64,000 nucleotides of DNA from Sinorhizobium chiapasense. GTDB taxonomy: Bacteria; Pseudomonadota; Alphaproteobacteria; Rhizobiales; Rhizobiaceae. Positions 8,023 through 16,074 of this stretch are shown piece after piece; positions within the stretch are counted from its first letter, which is position 1, and the number at the start of each line of letters is the position of its first letter. The notes under the pieces were generated by a model. It was given only the letters and a program-made list of their open reading frames with translations. It did not search any database and was not told the DNA's origin. The translations under genes and the position numbers were made by a program. Where the stretch lies: contig NZ_CP133152.1 of assembly GCF_036488675.1 (NCBI RefSeq), positions 434,001 through 498,000 of the forward strand. Reading direction: 5' to 3'.

Positions 8023-9621
8023 TTACTTCTTGAAGTTCCAGGGCATCAGAGCGTCGAGATCGCTTGATGGCCAACCTGCGGCGATACGCTCAAGCGTCTG
8101 CGTCAGCCAGGCCAGCGGATCAACTTCGTTCATCTTGGCGGACTGGATGAGCGTAGAGAGTGTGGCCCAAGTCCTTCCGCCCCCTGCATTTCCGGCAAAT
8201 AGGCTGTTCTTCCGAACAATTGCCTGGGGTCTGATTGCACGCTCAACAATGTTGGAGTCTATTTCGATGCGCCCGTCATGGAGGAACTGTTCGAAGGCTT
8301 CCCGTCGATGAAGGGCATAGCGAATGGCTTCGGCGAGCTTTGATTTTCCAGAGATGCGGGGCAGCGTGTCCTGCCAGAGTTTGTAGAGATCGGCAACGAC
8401 TGCAGCGGAGGCCTCCTGGCGGGCGGCTGCGCGAACATCGGGGCTTTGTCCGCGCACCTTTTCCTCAATCGACCAAAGTGCGCCCATCTTTTCGATTGTC
8501 GCCGTTGCCACCTTGGAACTGTCGTTCGCGTGCAGTTCGTAAAACCGACGGCGACCATGCGCCCAGCATCCTGCCAATAGAGCGCCGTCGTTTCCGCGGT
8601 CGGGGCGGGCAACACGGTTATAGGCAGTGTATCCGTCGATTTGCAGGATACCGCGATAGCCTTCGAGATGCCGCGCGACACAATCGCCGGATCGACTGTC
8701 TTCAAAACGATAGGCCACCATCGGCGGACCACTGCCGCCGAACGGTCGATCGTCCCGCGCGTACGCCCATAAATACGCTGTCTTTGCCGACCCCGATCCG
8801 GGAACAAGTGTCGGTAATGTCGTCTCGTCGGCGAATATTCGTTCACCTCGTTTGATCTGGCTGAAGGTGTAGTCCGCGAGGATCTCGAGTTCGAACCCGA
8901 GCTTACCCATCCACCGCGCCATGATACCGCGCTCGACCTCGACATGGTCGCGCAGGAAGATCGCCTCCTGTCGATAGAGCGGCAACCCGTCGCCATATTT
9001 GGAGACCGCGATATAGGCGAGCAGCGCTTCCGTCGGAATGCCGCTTTCGACGATATGCGCCGGGGCTGAGGCCTGGATGACGCCGTCTTCGTTCTTGAAG
9101 GCATACTTCGGGCGATGGGTGACGATCACCCGGAACTTCGGCGGAATGACATCAAGCCGCTCGGAGGTATCTTCCCCGATCAGGACCTTCTGTTTGCCAG
9201 CGTGTTCGGGCAGTTCGTCCGGCTCGATGACTACATGGACCCGCTCCAGGTGCGGCGGGAAGCCCTTGCGCGGGCGCGGCGCACGCTTTGCAGCGCCTGG
9301 ATTGCGGCCCTTGGAAACCAGCGCCTCAATCGCGGCAATGCCAATGTCGATTTCTTCGAAGACAAACGCGCCCTGTTCGTCCAGGTCTGCCTCGATGGAC
9401 TTGCCCTGCTTTTCCGAACGGCGGCCATACCTGTATCGATTGAAAGCTTTGAGGATCAGCTTCAACTTGGCGATCTGTTCGTCCGCGTCCGTATTGCGGG
9501 CCTTCAGATCAGCGACTTCGTCTTCCAGAACATCGGCGCGCGCAGCCTTTGCTGCCATCGCCATGACCATGGCTTTCAGCGCATCAACGTCATCAGGAAG
9601 CTCGAGATCGGCTGGTTTCAT
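8023..9621 (-). CDS. tnpC: IS66 transposase TnpC (second IS66 copy)
   Basis: This 532-residue protein has a coiled coil at about 28-55 (VLEDEVADLKARNTDADEQI), the RYRYGRRSEK motif, and the DDE domain with IFADETTLPTLVPG, ILQIDGYTAYN and SNIVERAIRPQ carrying the catalytic acids. It is full length and intact. It is clearly different from the first copy, so the two are not duplicates. Confidence 0.92.
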   Translation of the reverse strand: MKPADLELPDDVDALKAMVMAMAAKAARADVLEDEVADLKARNTDADEQIAKLKLILKAFNRYRYGRRSEKQGKSIEADLDEQGAFVFEEIDIGIAAIEALVSKGRNPGAAKRAPRPRKGFPPHLERVHVVIEPDELPEHAGKQKVLIGEDTSERLDVIPPKFRVIVTHRPKYAFKNEDGVIQASAPAHIVESGIPTEALLAYIAVSKYGDGLPLYRQEAIFLRDHVEVERGIMARWMGKLGFELEILADYTFSQIKRGERIFADETTLPTLVPGSGSAKTAYLWAYARDDRPFGGSGPPMVAYRFEDSRSGDCVARHLEGYRGILQIDGYTAYNRVARPDRGNDGALLAGCWAHGRRRFYELHANDSSKVATATIEKMGALWSIEEKVRGQSPDVRAAARQEASAAVVADLYKLWQDTLPRISGKSKLAEAIRYALHRREAFEQFLHDGRIEIDSNIVERAIRPQAIVRKNSLFAGNAGGGRTWATLSTLIQSAKMNEVDPLAWLTQTLERIAAGWPSSDLDALMPWNFKK

Positions 9622-9695
9622 GCCCTTATGTAGAGCATGTTTCGGCGAGATTTACCCTCAGTTTCAGCCGCCTGATTCACTCTGCCGCAGGGCTT

Positions 9696-10040
9696 TTACC
9701 CAACAAATTCCGGTCGTTTCACCGTAGCCGAGCGGACCCGTTTCCAGTCCATGCCGTCAACGAGTGCAAGCAGTTGCGCGTGATTGAGCTGCACGCGGGC
9801 CGGTCCGATCTTCGGCCAGACGAACTGATTTTTTTCGAGCCGCTTCGAATATAGGCAGACGCCTGAGCCATCCCACCAGGCGATCTTTATTCTGTCTGCT
9901 CTTTTGGCGCGGAAAACGTAGAGCGAGCCATTGAAGGGATCACTTCCAGCATCACGCACCAGCGCCAAAAGACTGTCTGGACCTTTGCGGAAGTCAACGG
10001 GATGACTGGCCAAGAACACCTTCGTACCAGCCGGTATCAT
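9696..10040 (-). CDS. tnpB: IS66 accessory protein TnpB (second IS66 copy)
   Basis: This 114-residue protein shows the TnpB pattern ASHPVDFRKGPDSLLALVRDA, SDPFNGSLYVFRAKRADRIK and LYSKRLEKNQFVWP. Its ATG overlaps the tnpA stop, as is usual in IS66. It is intact. Confidence 0.92.
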   Translation of the reverse strand: MIPAGTKVFLASHPVDFRKGPDSLLALVRDAGSDPFNGSLYVFRAKRADRIKIAWWDGSGVCLYSKRLEKNQFVWPKIGPARVQLNHAQLLALVDGMDWKRVRSATVKRPEFVG

Positions 10041-10396
10041 GCAGAGCGTACCGCGCGGATCAGCCTGACGAGATGTGGCTCGTCGATCGCGACATTCACC
10101 CGGATCACAGCGTCGCCGATCATGATGTCCGCGGTGGAGCTTTCGCCCCGAGCCGTATCAACAACAGCCTCCGCTTTCAGTCGGGCATTGCGCCGCCACG
10201 TGAACAATTGCGATGGGTCGATCCCTATGCGCCTCGCTATCGCAGAAACGCTCGCACCTGGCTCCATGCTTTCGGCTACCGCCTGAGCCTTCAACTCATT
10301 TGACCAACGTCGAACCTCTCGCGGCGCGCCCTCCAGGCGACCCGCAACGGCTTCGATCATATGGAACGTTCTATGTTCGGACATAGGTTCAGACAT
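10037..10396 (-). CDS. tnpA: IS66 accessory protein TnpA (second IS66 copy)
   Basis: This 119-residue protein has a helix-turn-helix (RRWSNELKAQAVAESMEPG, VSAIARRIGIDPSQLFTWRR) typical of IS66 Orf1. A second in-frame Met at residue 5 could also be the start. The left inverted repeat of the element ends 87 bp upstream, at 10483. Confidence 0.9.
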   Translation of the reverse strand: MSEPMSEHRTFHMIEAVAGRLEGAPREVRRWSNELKAQAVAESMEPGASVSAIARRIGIDPSQLFTWRRNARLKAEAVVDTARGESSTADIMIGDAVIRVNVAIDEPHLVRLIRAVRSA

Positions 10397-10730
10397 AGCA
10401 ATTCATACCAAGCTCATTCCCTGAGCTCACACGAATAAACCCGATCCACCGCTATCGCCAGACGGGGTCAATGCACCGCTTACGGCTTTTTTATGGCTCA
10501 GCCCCCGAACCGATGGAGAAGACGGCCGACATTGGAGCGGTGCGCGCTCTACGGCGCTTCTCCCGTCGTCAAACAAAGGGAATCACAGCTCCAATGATTT
10601 GAAAATCCTGAATCTCAAAACCGCGACGCGCTTTAGTACGGGCCGATCTGCGAGAAAACTGCACCATCAAAATCTGGACAACGTTCAAACATTGCGTGCC
10701 GGAACCGGTGAACGCGCCGGAGAAAGGTGC

Positions 10731-12074
10731 CTATGCTCGATCCCGAATATTGTAGTAGCTCATCACGCCAATCCCCCACGCGAATAACAGCCCAAGGGTT
10801 ACCAGAAACACATTTAGCAGCCGGCTAGGATATTGCGCCATCTCAGAAAGAGTCGGTTCGATAAAGAGTGCCAAATAGCGCTGACGGTTGTTTGCCTCGA
10901 GGCGTGCTTTTTCGAGAGAAGTCAAAGCCGCCGTATAAGCGCGCTCCGCGAACTCGCGCTCGGTTTCCAGTTCCTCGAACTGCGCGATTCGCCCAGCGAC
11001 GTCTTGGGCGCTCGTGTCTCGAGCGGTCGATACGCCCGCATTATCACCTGTGCCGAGACGCTGGCGTTCAACCGCGATCTGCTGCTCCAGGCTTTCGATA
11101 CGCGTCTTAAGCACGCGGATGCGCGGAGTGTCGTCGCCCATCTGGCTCTTGGCAGTCGCGAGATCGGCGTTCAGTTGCGTCAACTGCTGCTCCAGAGAGC
11201 CGATCAACTGCAGCGCGATCTTGGCGCCTTCGACCGGGTCGACTTCCTGCGAGCGGTCGCGGTATTCACGCAGTCCGGCACGCGCTTTCGACAGCCGGGC
11301 CTCACCCGCGAGTACCTCGTCCTGAGCGGCCCGCAGCACGTCGTTACGCGCCGCGAGCGAAAGGCTATTCACTAGATTGTCGCTCTGGTCGACAATGAAC
11401 TGCGCCATCTCCCGCGCCTGCTTCGGATCGAACGCCTTTACAGTCACTTGCATGATACCGGACGCGTGGTCGAAGCTCACCGTCACCATATTGCGCCAGT
11501 ATTCAAGCTTGTCCTCGATCGGGATCTCGGAGCCGATGCCATAAAAATAATCCAGGCCGCGGGTGGCATACATGTATTCGAGCTTAAACTTGCGATCCGC
11601 TACCTCGACCATGCGTTCGCTCAGGATATAATCCATGAGGATATAGCTGTCGGAGATCGTGCTGCCAGCGGAAGCTTGGGTGAACATGCCCAAGATATCG
11701 GACGAAACACCGCCCTCGATGCTGCGCACGGCGAAGGACGTGGAACTGTGATATTGGTCTACGGCGATAAAGGCCATGTAAAGCGAAGCGAGTGTCGCAG
11801 GGATGGCAACCAGGCCGAGGAAAGAGGCGCCGATGATGGCGTGGCGCCGGCGCAGCTTGCTCAGCCAATGTGTCTTCCAGTCCGCGTTTTTCGCGGGTTC
11901 AATCTTGTCGGGTAGCTCCGGAAGCGGAATGACGGGCGCCCTGTGCTTGTCTAGGAGACCTTCGAGAACCGCGATACCCTTGCTTCTCGTAACGCCTTTG
12001 GCGGCTGGGGCATCCTTGTCGGCGGCCTGCGCGGAACCAGGCTTGTTGACTGCCGCGTCTTTGCTTGCCGCCAT
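10731..12074 (-). CDS. rkpR: Capsule export inner-membrane/periplasmic protein, KpsE/RkpR-like
   Basis: This 447-residue protein has a Pro/Ala-rich cytoplasmic N-terminus (1-75), a membrane segment near 82-105, a long periplasmic coiled coil (about 245-395, with many EARLSKARAGLREYRDR-type heptads) and a second membrane segment near 420-440. This is the KpsE/Wza-associated PCP-3 topology. It couples the KpsM/KpsT ABC exporter to the outer-membrane channel during group II-type capsule (rhizobial K-antigen) export. It starts one base after the rkpS stop, as the third gene of rkpT-rkpS-rkpR. The symbol is by analogy with Sinorhizobium rkp-3. Confidence 0.85.
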   Translation of the reverse strand: MAASKDAAVNKPGSAQAADKDAPAAKGVTRSKGIAVLEGLLDKHRAPVIPLPELPDKIEPAKNADWKTHWLSKLRRRHAIIGASFLGLVAIPATLASLYMAFIAVDQYHSSTSFAVRSIEGGVSSDILGMFTQASAGSTISDSYILMDYILSERMVEVADRKFKLEYMYATRGLDYFYGIGSEIPIEDKLEYWRNMVTVSFDHASGIMQVTVKAFDPKQAREMAQFIVDQSDNLVNSLSLAARNDVLRAAQDEVLAGEARLSKARAGLREYRDRSQEVDPVEGAKIALQLIGSLEQQLTQLNADLATAKSQMGDDTPRIRVLKTRIESLEQQIAVERQRLGTGDNAGVSTARDTSAQDVAGRIAQFEELETEREFAERAYTAALTSLEKARLEANNRQRYLALFIEPTLSEMAQYPSRLLNVFLVTLGLLFAWGIGVMSYYNIRDRA

Positions 12075-12734
12075 TTAGTTTTCCTTCATATTCTTGTCGT
12101 GCGCGCGGATCGCGTCCTCGACGTCTTCATAATAAGTCAGCACGCCTTTTTCCAGTACAACCCCGCAATCGCAATATGCGCGGATCGTTCCGGTGCTGTG
12201 CGAAACCATAATCACGTCGGAATCTTGTAACTTGGTTTCGAAGACAGCGTGGCACTTTTTCTTAAAATTTGTGTCACCAACGGCAGTGATTTCGTCGACG
12301 AGATAATAATCGAAGTTGACGCCCATACTCAAGCCGAAGGCAAGACGCGCCTTCATGCCGGAGGAGTAGGTGCCGACCGGTGCCTTGAAGAAGGGACCAA
12401 GTTCGGCGAAGCACTCCACATAGTCTATGAGCTGCTCGGTTTCGACACCATAGATGCGGGCGACGAATCGTACATTCTGCTCACCAGTCATCGACGGCTG
12501 AAAGCTGCCCTGGAAGCCGAGCGGCCATGATATCTTGCCCTGGCGAATGATCCGGCCCTTGTCGAGCTTGATCGCGCCAGCGATTAGCCGCAGCAGCGTC
12601 GACTTGCCGGCGCCGTTGCGACCGAGCAGACCGACGCTCTTTCCTCGGTTAAGTGTGAGGGAGGCGTCTTCGATGATCGGCTTCTTGATGCCCTTGGTGC
12701 GGGCATATTTGGTCGCCTGTTCGAATCGGATCAT
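12075..12734 (-). CDS. rkpS: Capsule exporter ATP-binding protein, KpsT/RkpS-like
   Basis: This 219-residue ABC ATPase has a Walker A GLLGRNGAGKSTLL (about 35-48), signature YSSGMKARLAFG (about 127-138), Walker B YYLVDEI (about 146-152) and a switch His in VSHS. The small size and the SGM signature are typical of KpsT/Wzt-type polysaccharide exporters. It overlaps rkpT by four bases. It should power K-antigen export with RkpT. The gene itself is intact, but its operon is interrupted upstream. Confidence 0.9.
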   Translation of the reverse strand: MIRFEQATKYARTKGIKKPIIEDASLTLNRGKSVGLLGRNGAGKSTLLRLIAGAIKLDKGRIIRQGKISWPLGFQGSFQPSMTGEQNVRFVARIYGVETEQLIDYVECFAELGPFFKAPVGTYSSGMKARLAFGLSMGVNFDYYLVDEITAVGDTNFKKKCHAVFETKLQDSDVIMVSHSTGTIRAYCDCGVVLEKGVLTYYEDVEDAIRAHDKNMKEN

Positions 12735-13570
12735 TCGTTTCTCAGCGTCTTTGACGAAAGGGTGAACACAAGCATTCCGGCAAACAATGTCAGAAGTGCG
12801 AATACATAGAGATATTCCATATCGAGACCGGCTGCCCGGTATTCCGGATAGAAGCCCTGACGGAAACCCATTATGACGTGAACTAAAGGATTGAGCAGCA
12901 CAAGATCATGATAGGGCGCCGGGATCGAATCAGGCAGGAAGATCACACCAGATATGAGGAAGAGTGGTCGGTTAACGATGTTGAACACCTGCTCGTAGAG
13001 CGGATATTTCAGAAACAACACGCTGTTGACCATCGCCACTCCGAGACCACAAAGACAAGCCATCGCTACCGCTTCAAGGATCGCCGGCCAATGCAGGCTA
13101 GTCTCGACACGCATGGTCGCAACGACCGTGCCGAGGACGACGAACGCGACGAGCGTCGTCGTCCCCAGCTGCAGGATGAAGCGTGCGACGACTGTGTCGA
13201 TGGGCGCGACTCTGGGGTAGCTCAGCAGCGATCTGTTGGCCCTTACGGCGCTATTGAGATAGCTGGTCATCGCTTGGTAGAACTGGAAGGCGATGTAGCC
13301 CGTTGCGAAAAACAGGGCAAAGCTAGTGCCGAGTGCCGGCGCGCGAGCGATAGCACGGAAGATTAGGGTCATCAGCAAGATGTGCGCTGCGGGATCGAGC
13401 AACGCCCAGACATAGCCGCCGGGCTTCGAGCCGAAGCGCGTCGACATCTCGCGCACCAAGAGGGCGCCTACGACACGAACGTGAGTGTAGAGATGGCTCA
13501 CGCCAATCACCCGAGTGGAAGAGACGGTTTCAATTTTACGCAACGTAGGACGAGATCTCTGGTTGAGCAA
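12731..13570 (-). CDS. rkpT: Capsule exporter ABC-2 permease, KpsM/RkpT-like; 5' end cut off by IS630
   Basis: The remaining 279 residues carry the ABC-2 permease core (VREMSTRFGSKPGGYVWALL, six predicted membrane segments). The TTG at 13570 is only the first start left after the insertion and has no ribosome binding site. If the IS630 at 13591-14636 is removed with one copy of TA, the frame continues upstream as ATG CTC GTT ACG CTA ACG CAC AAA CCG TTC AGC TTG. The ATG is then at 14649-14651 and an AGGAAGG site precedes it. The native protein would be 290 residues and the insertion is in codon 5. An in-frame TGA lies in the IS end (13598-13600). A GTG around residue 24, preceded by GGGTGA, might still give a shortened product. 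Export of K-antigen is therefore doubtful in this strain. Confidence 0.87.
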   Translation of the reverse strand: MLNQRSRPTLRKIETVSSTRVIGVSHLYTHVRVVGALLVREMSTRFGSKPGGYVWALLDPAAHILLMTLIFRAIARAPALGTSFALFFATGYIAFQFYQAMTSYLNSAVRANRSLLSYPRVAPIDTVVARFILQLGTTTLVAFVVLGTVVATMRVETSLHWPAILEAVAMACLCGLGVAMVNSVLFLKYPLYEQVFNIVNRPLFLISGVIFLPDSIPAPYHDLVLLNPLVHVIMGFRQGFYPEYRAAGLDMEYLYVFALLTLFAGMLVFTLSSKTLRNE

Positions 13571-13590
13571 GCTGAACGGTTTGTGCGTTA

Positions 13591-14636
13591 GAGCGTTTCA
13601 TTGCTTAAGTGAATCGGATGGGATTCCCGGCAAGTCGGTTTTGTGATTCAAGATGCTGGCTGGGCGGAGGCCAGCATCTGATGACACGAGCCCTTTCGAA
13701 TGATCTTCGCGAGCGTGTTGTTGCGGCAGTTCTGGCAGGCGAGAACTGCCGTTCGGTTGCGTCGCGATTTGGCGTATCGGTCTCATCCGTGGTGAAGTGG
13801 TCGCGGCGCTATCGGGCGACCGGTTCTGTCGCACCGGGCAAGATGGGCGGCCATCGCAAGCGCATTCTGGAGCCACATCGCGCGTTCATCACCGAGCGGC
13901 TCACCCAGAACCCGCAGCTGACCCTGCATGGGCTGAAGGCTGAACTGGCGCGGCGCGGTGTGGCTGTTTCGCACAATGCGGTGTGGCAGTTCATCCGGCG
14001 CGAAGGGCTGCGCTTCAAAAAAAACGCTGTTCGCCCTTGAGCAGGCCCGCGCCGACATTGCCCGCCGACGTCAGCGCTGGAAGGCATGGCAGGCTGGTCT
14101 CGATCCCAGACGGCTGGTGTTCATCGACGAGACCTGGATCAAGACCAACATGACGCCGCTGCGCGGCTGGGGTCCGAAGGGCAAACGCTTGCGCGCCTTT
14201 GCCCCGCATGGTCACTGGCGCACGCTGACATTCCTGGGCGCACTGCGTTGCGACCAGCTCACCGCACCCTGCGTCTTCGACGGGCCGATCAATGGCCAAT
14301 GCTTCCGCGCCTATGTCGAGCAACAACTCGTGCCCATCCTCAAGCCTGGCGACATTGTCATCATGGACAATCTCGGCAGCCACAAATCTGCCGCCGTCCG
14401 TCAGATCGTCACAGCGGCCGGCGCAAGGCTTTGGTTCCTGCCGCCCTATTCCCCCGACCTCAATCCGATCGAACAGGCCTTCGCCAAGATCAAGCACTGG
14501 ATGCGCCATGCACAAAAGCGAACAATCGAGGACACCTGGCGACACATTGGCTCTCTCGTCACGACAATCCAACCCGGCGAATGCAGCAACTACTTCGCAA
14601 ACGCCGGCTACGCTTCCGTCAAAACATGAAACGCTC
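13591..14636 (+). mobile_element. IS630-family element, 1,046 bp, inserted in rkpT codon 5
   Basis: The ends are GAGCGTTTCAT from 13591 and its inverted copy ATGAAACGCTC ending at 14636, a perfect 11-bp terminal match. TA flanks both sides (13589-13590 and 14637-14638), the standard IS630 target duplication. The transposase is complete apart from a frameshift at an A8 run. The clean ends, direct TA repeat and in-frame restoration of rkpT on removal suggest a recent insertion. Confidence 0.93.
13681..14629 (+). CDS. IS630-family transposase, two frames joined at an A8 slippery run
   Basis: The first frame (13681-14040, 119 residues) has the helix-turn-helix region [20 protein letters not shown] and [20 protein letters not shown]. 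The second frame continues with the DDE domain: [26 protein letters not shown] and [19 protein letters not shown] supply Asp, Asp and Glu. The frames meet at eight A residues (14017-14024), and moving from the first to the second needs a +1 shift or loss of one A. Several IS630 elements use slippage at such a run, so this is probably programmed rather than a mutation. Confidence 0.88.
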
Positions 14637-14651
14637 TAGCGTAACGAGCAT

Positions 14652-15017
14652 AGGTCACCTTCCTGCTTGTGCTAACATCGGCAGGCCTGCCGATGTTAGG
14701 GTGAGGCTTGCCAGGCAAGCACATGCGGAGATGCAATATGAAGCGACGCTGCCGAGGCCGGATACACCAACGGCGGCGCTGCCTATCACCATCCGGTTAG
14801 CAGGGACAAGGAATTCCGGATCGGCTACTTGCGGCCGGGGTTGAGCTTCGGCACGATCGAGGCGATCTATCGCGCCCGTAGCCGCGGATCGCCGGGCCAG
14901 GGAAGTTGTCCACGGCATAGCCTCAAGCGGATCTTTGTTTCTGTCGACCCTATCTGCCGAGAGCCGGAAATTTTCACATGATTCCGTCGACAATGAGTCC
15001 ATCGCCTGGGATTAAGG
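14652..15017. other. Native upstream region of rkpT, separated by the IS
   Basis: This stretch between the ancestral rkpT ATG (14649-14651) and the small ORF at 15018 holds the rkpT ribosome binding site and two palindromes (14672-14699 and 14706-14720). I see no convincing coding region. A promoter for rkpTSR is expected here, but no clear -35/-10 pair was found. Confidence 0.5.
14672..14699. repeat. 28-bp perfect palindrome upstream of rkpT
   Basis: CTAACATCGGCAGG is followed directly by its reverse complement CCTGCCGATGTTAG. A second small hairpin, GCTTGCC-A-GGCAAGC, follows at 14706-14720. The palindrome sits about 20 bp upstream of the ancestral rkpT start, in what would be the 5' leader. 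It may be an operator, an attenuator or a repeat element. Confidence 0.7.
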
Positions 15018-15128
15018 TTAGCGCCGAGCGCGCCGGTCAATGATACTCGTCGCTCGTGCGAGTTTCTTATGCAACAGCTCAAAGCTTCGCGCAGACTCTA
15101 GCGTTTTATCACTGTGTTCCACAGACAT
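15018..15128 (-). CDS. Possible 36-residue small protein with a leaderless-type promoter
   Basis: The reading frame starts MSVEHSDKTLESARSF and ends ATSIIDRRARR; there is no recognised family. It is listed because its ATG is placed exactly eight bases after TATGAT, the arrangement shared by three larger genes in this locus. The -35-like TGGATT is present but only 6 bp from the -10 instead of 16, so the promoter may be damaged. It could equally be the start of a deleted relative of the other genes. Confidence 0.3.
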   Translation of the reverse strand: MSVEHSDKTLESARSFELLHKKLARATSIIDRRARR

Positions 15129-15142
15129 TGGTGCGGATCATA
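15129..15142 (-). promoter_or_regulatory. TATGAT -10 box eight bases before an ATG
   Basis: This is the fourth member of the shared promoter family. TATGAT is at 15137-15142 with an 8-bp gap to ATG. The TGGATT box (15149-15154) is only 6 bp upstream, as if one helical turn had been deleted. Confidence 0.35.
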
Positions 15143-15322
15143 CATAGAAATCCACCGCGAAACGCAATCTGCCCAGCAGCATGAACCAATCGGCATCCTT
15201 TGCCGTTGTCCGGCGACAGGGCGCGGGCCCCCTCGGGTCCATATCTCAGTAGCCGCTGAAAAGCGTCGAGGCGATCCTTGACGAGGCGGAGCGCAGCTAG
15301 GTAGTGATCGAAACCTCTTAGG

Positions 15323-15703
15323 CTAGGGTTCTTGATTGATTTTAAGGCAGTGCAACGCCGCGAGACACAGCGCAATTTGCGGGTTGCATGCCTGAAAGTA
15401 AGGCCCATCGTCGATTCTGGCGGTGCCTAGACCATCGCTCCAGGAGCACCCGCCAACGTTGTTCGGTGCGATCTGCTCTGCCAGTTCAACGGCATGTTTG
15501 AGGTTGCTGGTATAGAAAGGCATTTTGCCGGCGTCGTCTGAGTTCGGAACGATCCAGACTGCCACGTCCTTCATCTGCCCTGTGGTGTCGGGTATCTTCT
15601 TGACTGATTTCCGCCATCCAATGGCGGTGCCGATGGCAACATCCAAACTTCTGGCCGGGTTTGTTGCCGTCTGAAGCAATTGCATAGTTCGCTCTAAAGA
15701 CAT
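15323..15703 (-). CDS. ABA-sandwich domain protein, paralogue of 26558-26956
   Basis: This 126-residue protein resembles the phage ABA-sandwich domain family: ARSLDVAIGTAIGWRK near the start, PFYTSNLKHAVELAEQI in the middle and CNPQIALCLAALHCLK at the end. The gene at 26558-26956 encodes the same layout, so the two are paralogues flanking the accessory polysaccharide genes. The biochemical function of the family is not known to me. The ATG directly follows a -10 box and lacks space for a Shine-Dalgarno site, so translation may be leaderless. Confidence is high for the gene and moderate for the family. Confidence 0.72.
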   Translation of the reverse strand: MSLERTMQLLQTATNPARSLDVAIGTAIGWRKSVKKIPDTTGQMKDVAVWIVPNSDDAGKMPFYTSNLKHAVELAEQIAPNNVGGCSWSDGLGTARIDDGPYFQACNPQIALCLAALHCLKINQEP

Positions 15704-15739
15704 GGGTGTGGATGATACACGCGCCTTTTTGGGAGTCCA
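15704..15739 (-). promoter_or_regulatory. Leaderless-type promoter for the ABA-sandwich gene
   Basis: Reading on the minus strand: -35 TGGACT (15734-15739), 16 bp, -10 TATCAT (15712-15717), 8 bp, ATG. Transcription would start at or next to the start codon. Confidence 0.6.
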
Positions 15740-16009
15740 TCGCGGAAACGCCGCCCTGCCGTGGAGCGGGGACTTTATTACCTATAAGGCAGACACCTCC
15801 GTCAACAGCAAGGTAAGCAATATTCGGGAGGCCGTCTCCCTCGAAGTCATGTTCGGGATGAGGGCGGCTATTCCAATATGCAGGGGATTGAACTCGTCCA
15901 ATGCAGACCAATTCTCTTCGGGGTTCATCACCGGAAGGGTGTTGCCACGCGTGCAAACGCATCGGCGTGATCCTGGCGGTAGTGGTGTGAGGATCGGCCT
16001 ATCTAGCGT

Positions 16010-16038
16010 TTGACATCGATAGTTATCCTTGGTTTAAG
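16010..16038 (+). promoter_or_regulatory. Possible promoter for the 16075-25333 operon
   Basis: TTGACA at 16010-16015 is followed after 17 bp by TTTAAG (16033-16038). The -35 is perfect and the -10 is weak. It lies 36 bp before the GTG of the first gene. Confidence 0.4.
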
Positions 16039-16074
16039 CCAGCCCTCTGGAACATGATGTGATCGGGGGGCGGC

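Larger units (their letters stand above)
8002..10483 (-). mobile_element. Intact IS66-family element, 2,482 bp, with 8-bp target duplication
   Basis: The ends are GTAAGCGGTGACGTG (8002 onward) and, read inward from 10483, GTAAGCGGTGCATTG, sharing the typical IS66 start GTAAGCG. The 8-bp sequence GGCTTTTT occurs at 7994-8001 and again at 10484-10491, the expected IS66 target duplication. All three genes are complete, so this copy is recent and potentially active. It inserted between the end of the first IS66 copy and the right end of the IS630 remnant. Confidence 0.9.
4233..10633 (-). mobile_element. Decayed IS630-family element, split by IS66 insertions
   Basis: The outer ends look like the terminal repeats of one IS630 copy. 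The left end reads AAGCGTGTCGCGTTTAA from 4233. The right end, read inward from 10633, is AAGCGCGTCGCGGTTTT, which matches at 14 of 17 positions. Each end is flanked by TA (4231-4232 and 10634-10635), the target duplication of this family. Transposase remnants follow the left end, while the N-terminal third of the transposase is missing. If the ends are paired correctly, the whole 6.4 kb entered one TA between the convergent pseI and rkpR genes. Confidence 0.5.
15704..16074. other. Divergent intergenic region, partly homologous to that upstream of 27714
   Basis: This region separates the minus-strand ABA-sandwich gene from the large plus-strand gene at 16075. The first 120 bp resemble the region upstream of the SGNH hydrolase (27715 onward): GCGCCTTT, a CCGTGGAGCGG/CCGTCGAGCGG block and TCAACAGCAAGGT occur in the same order. 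It looks like a duplicated promoter block. No further gene is seen. Confidence 0.5.
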
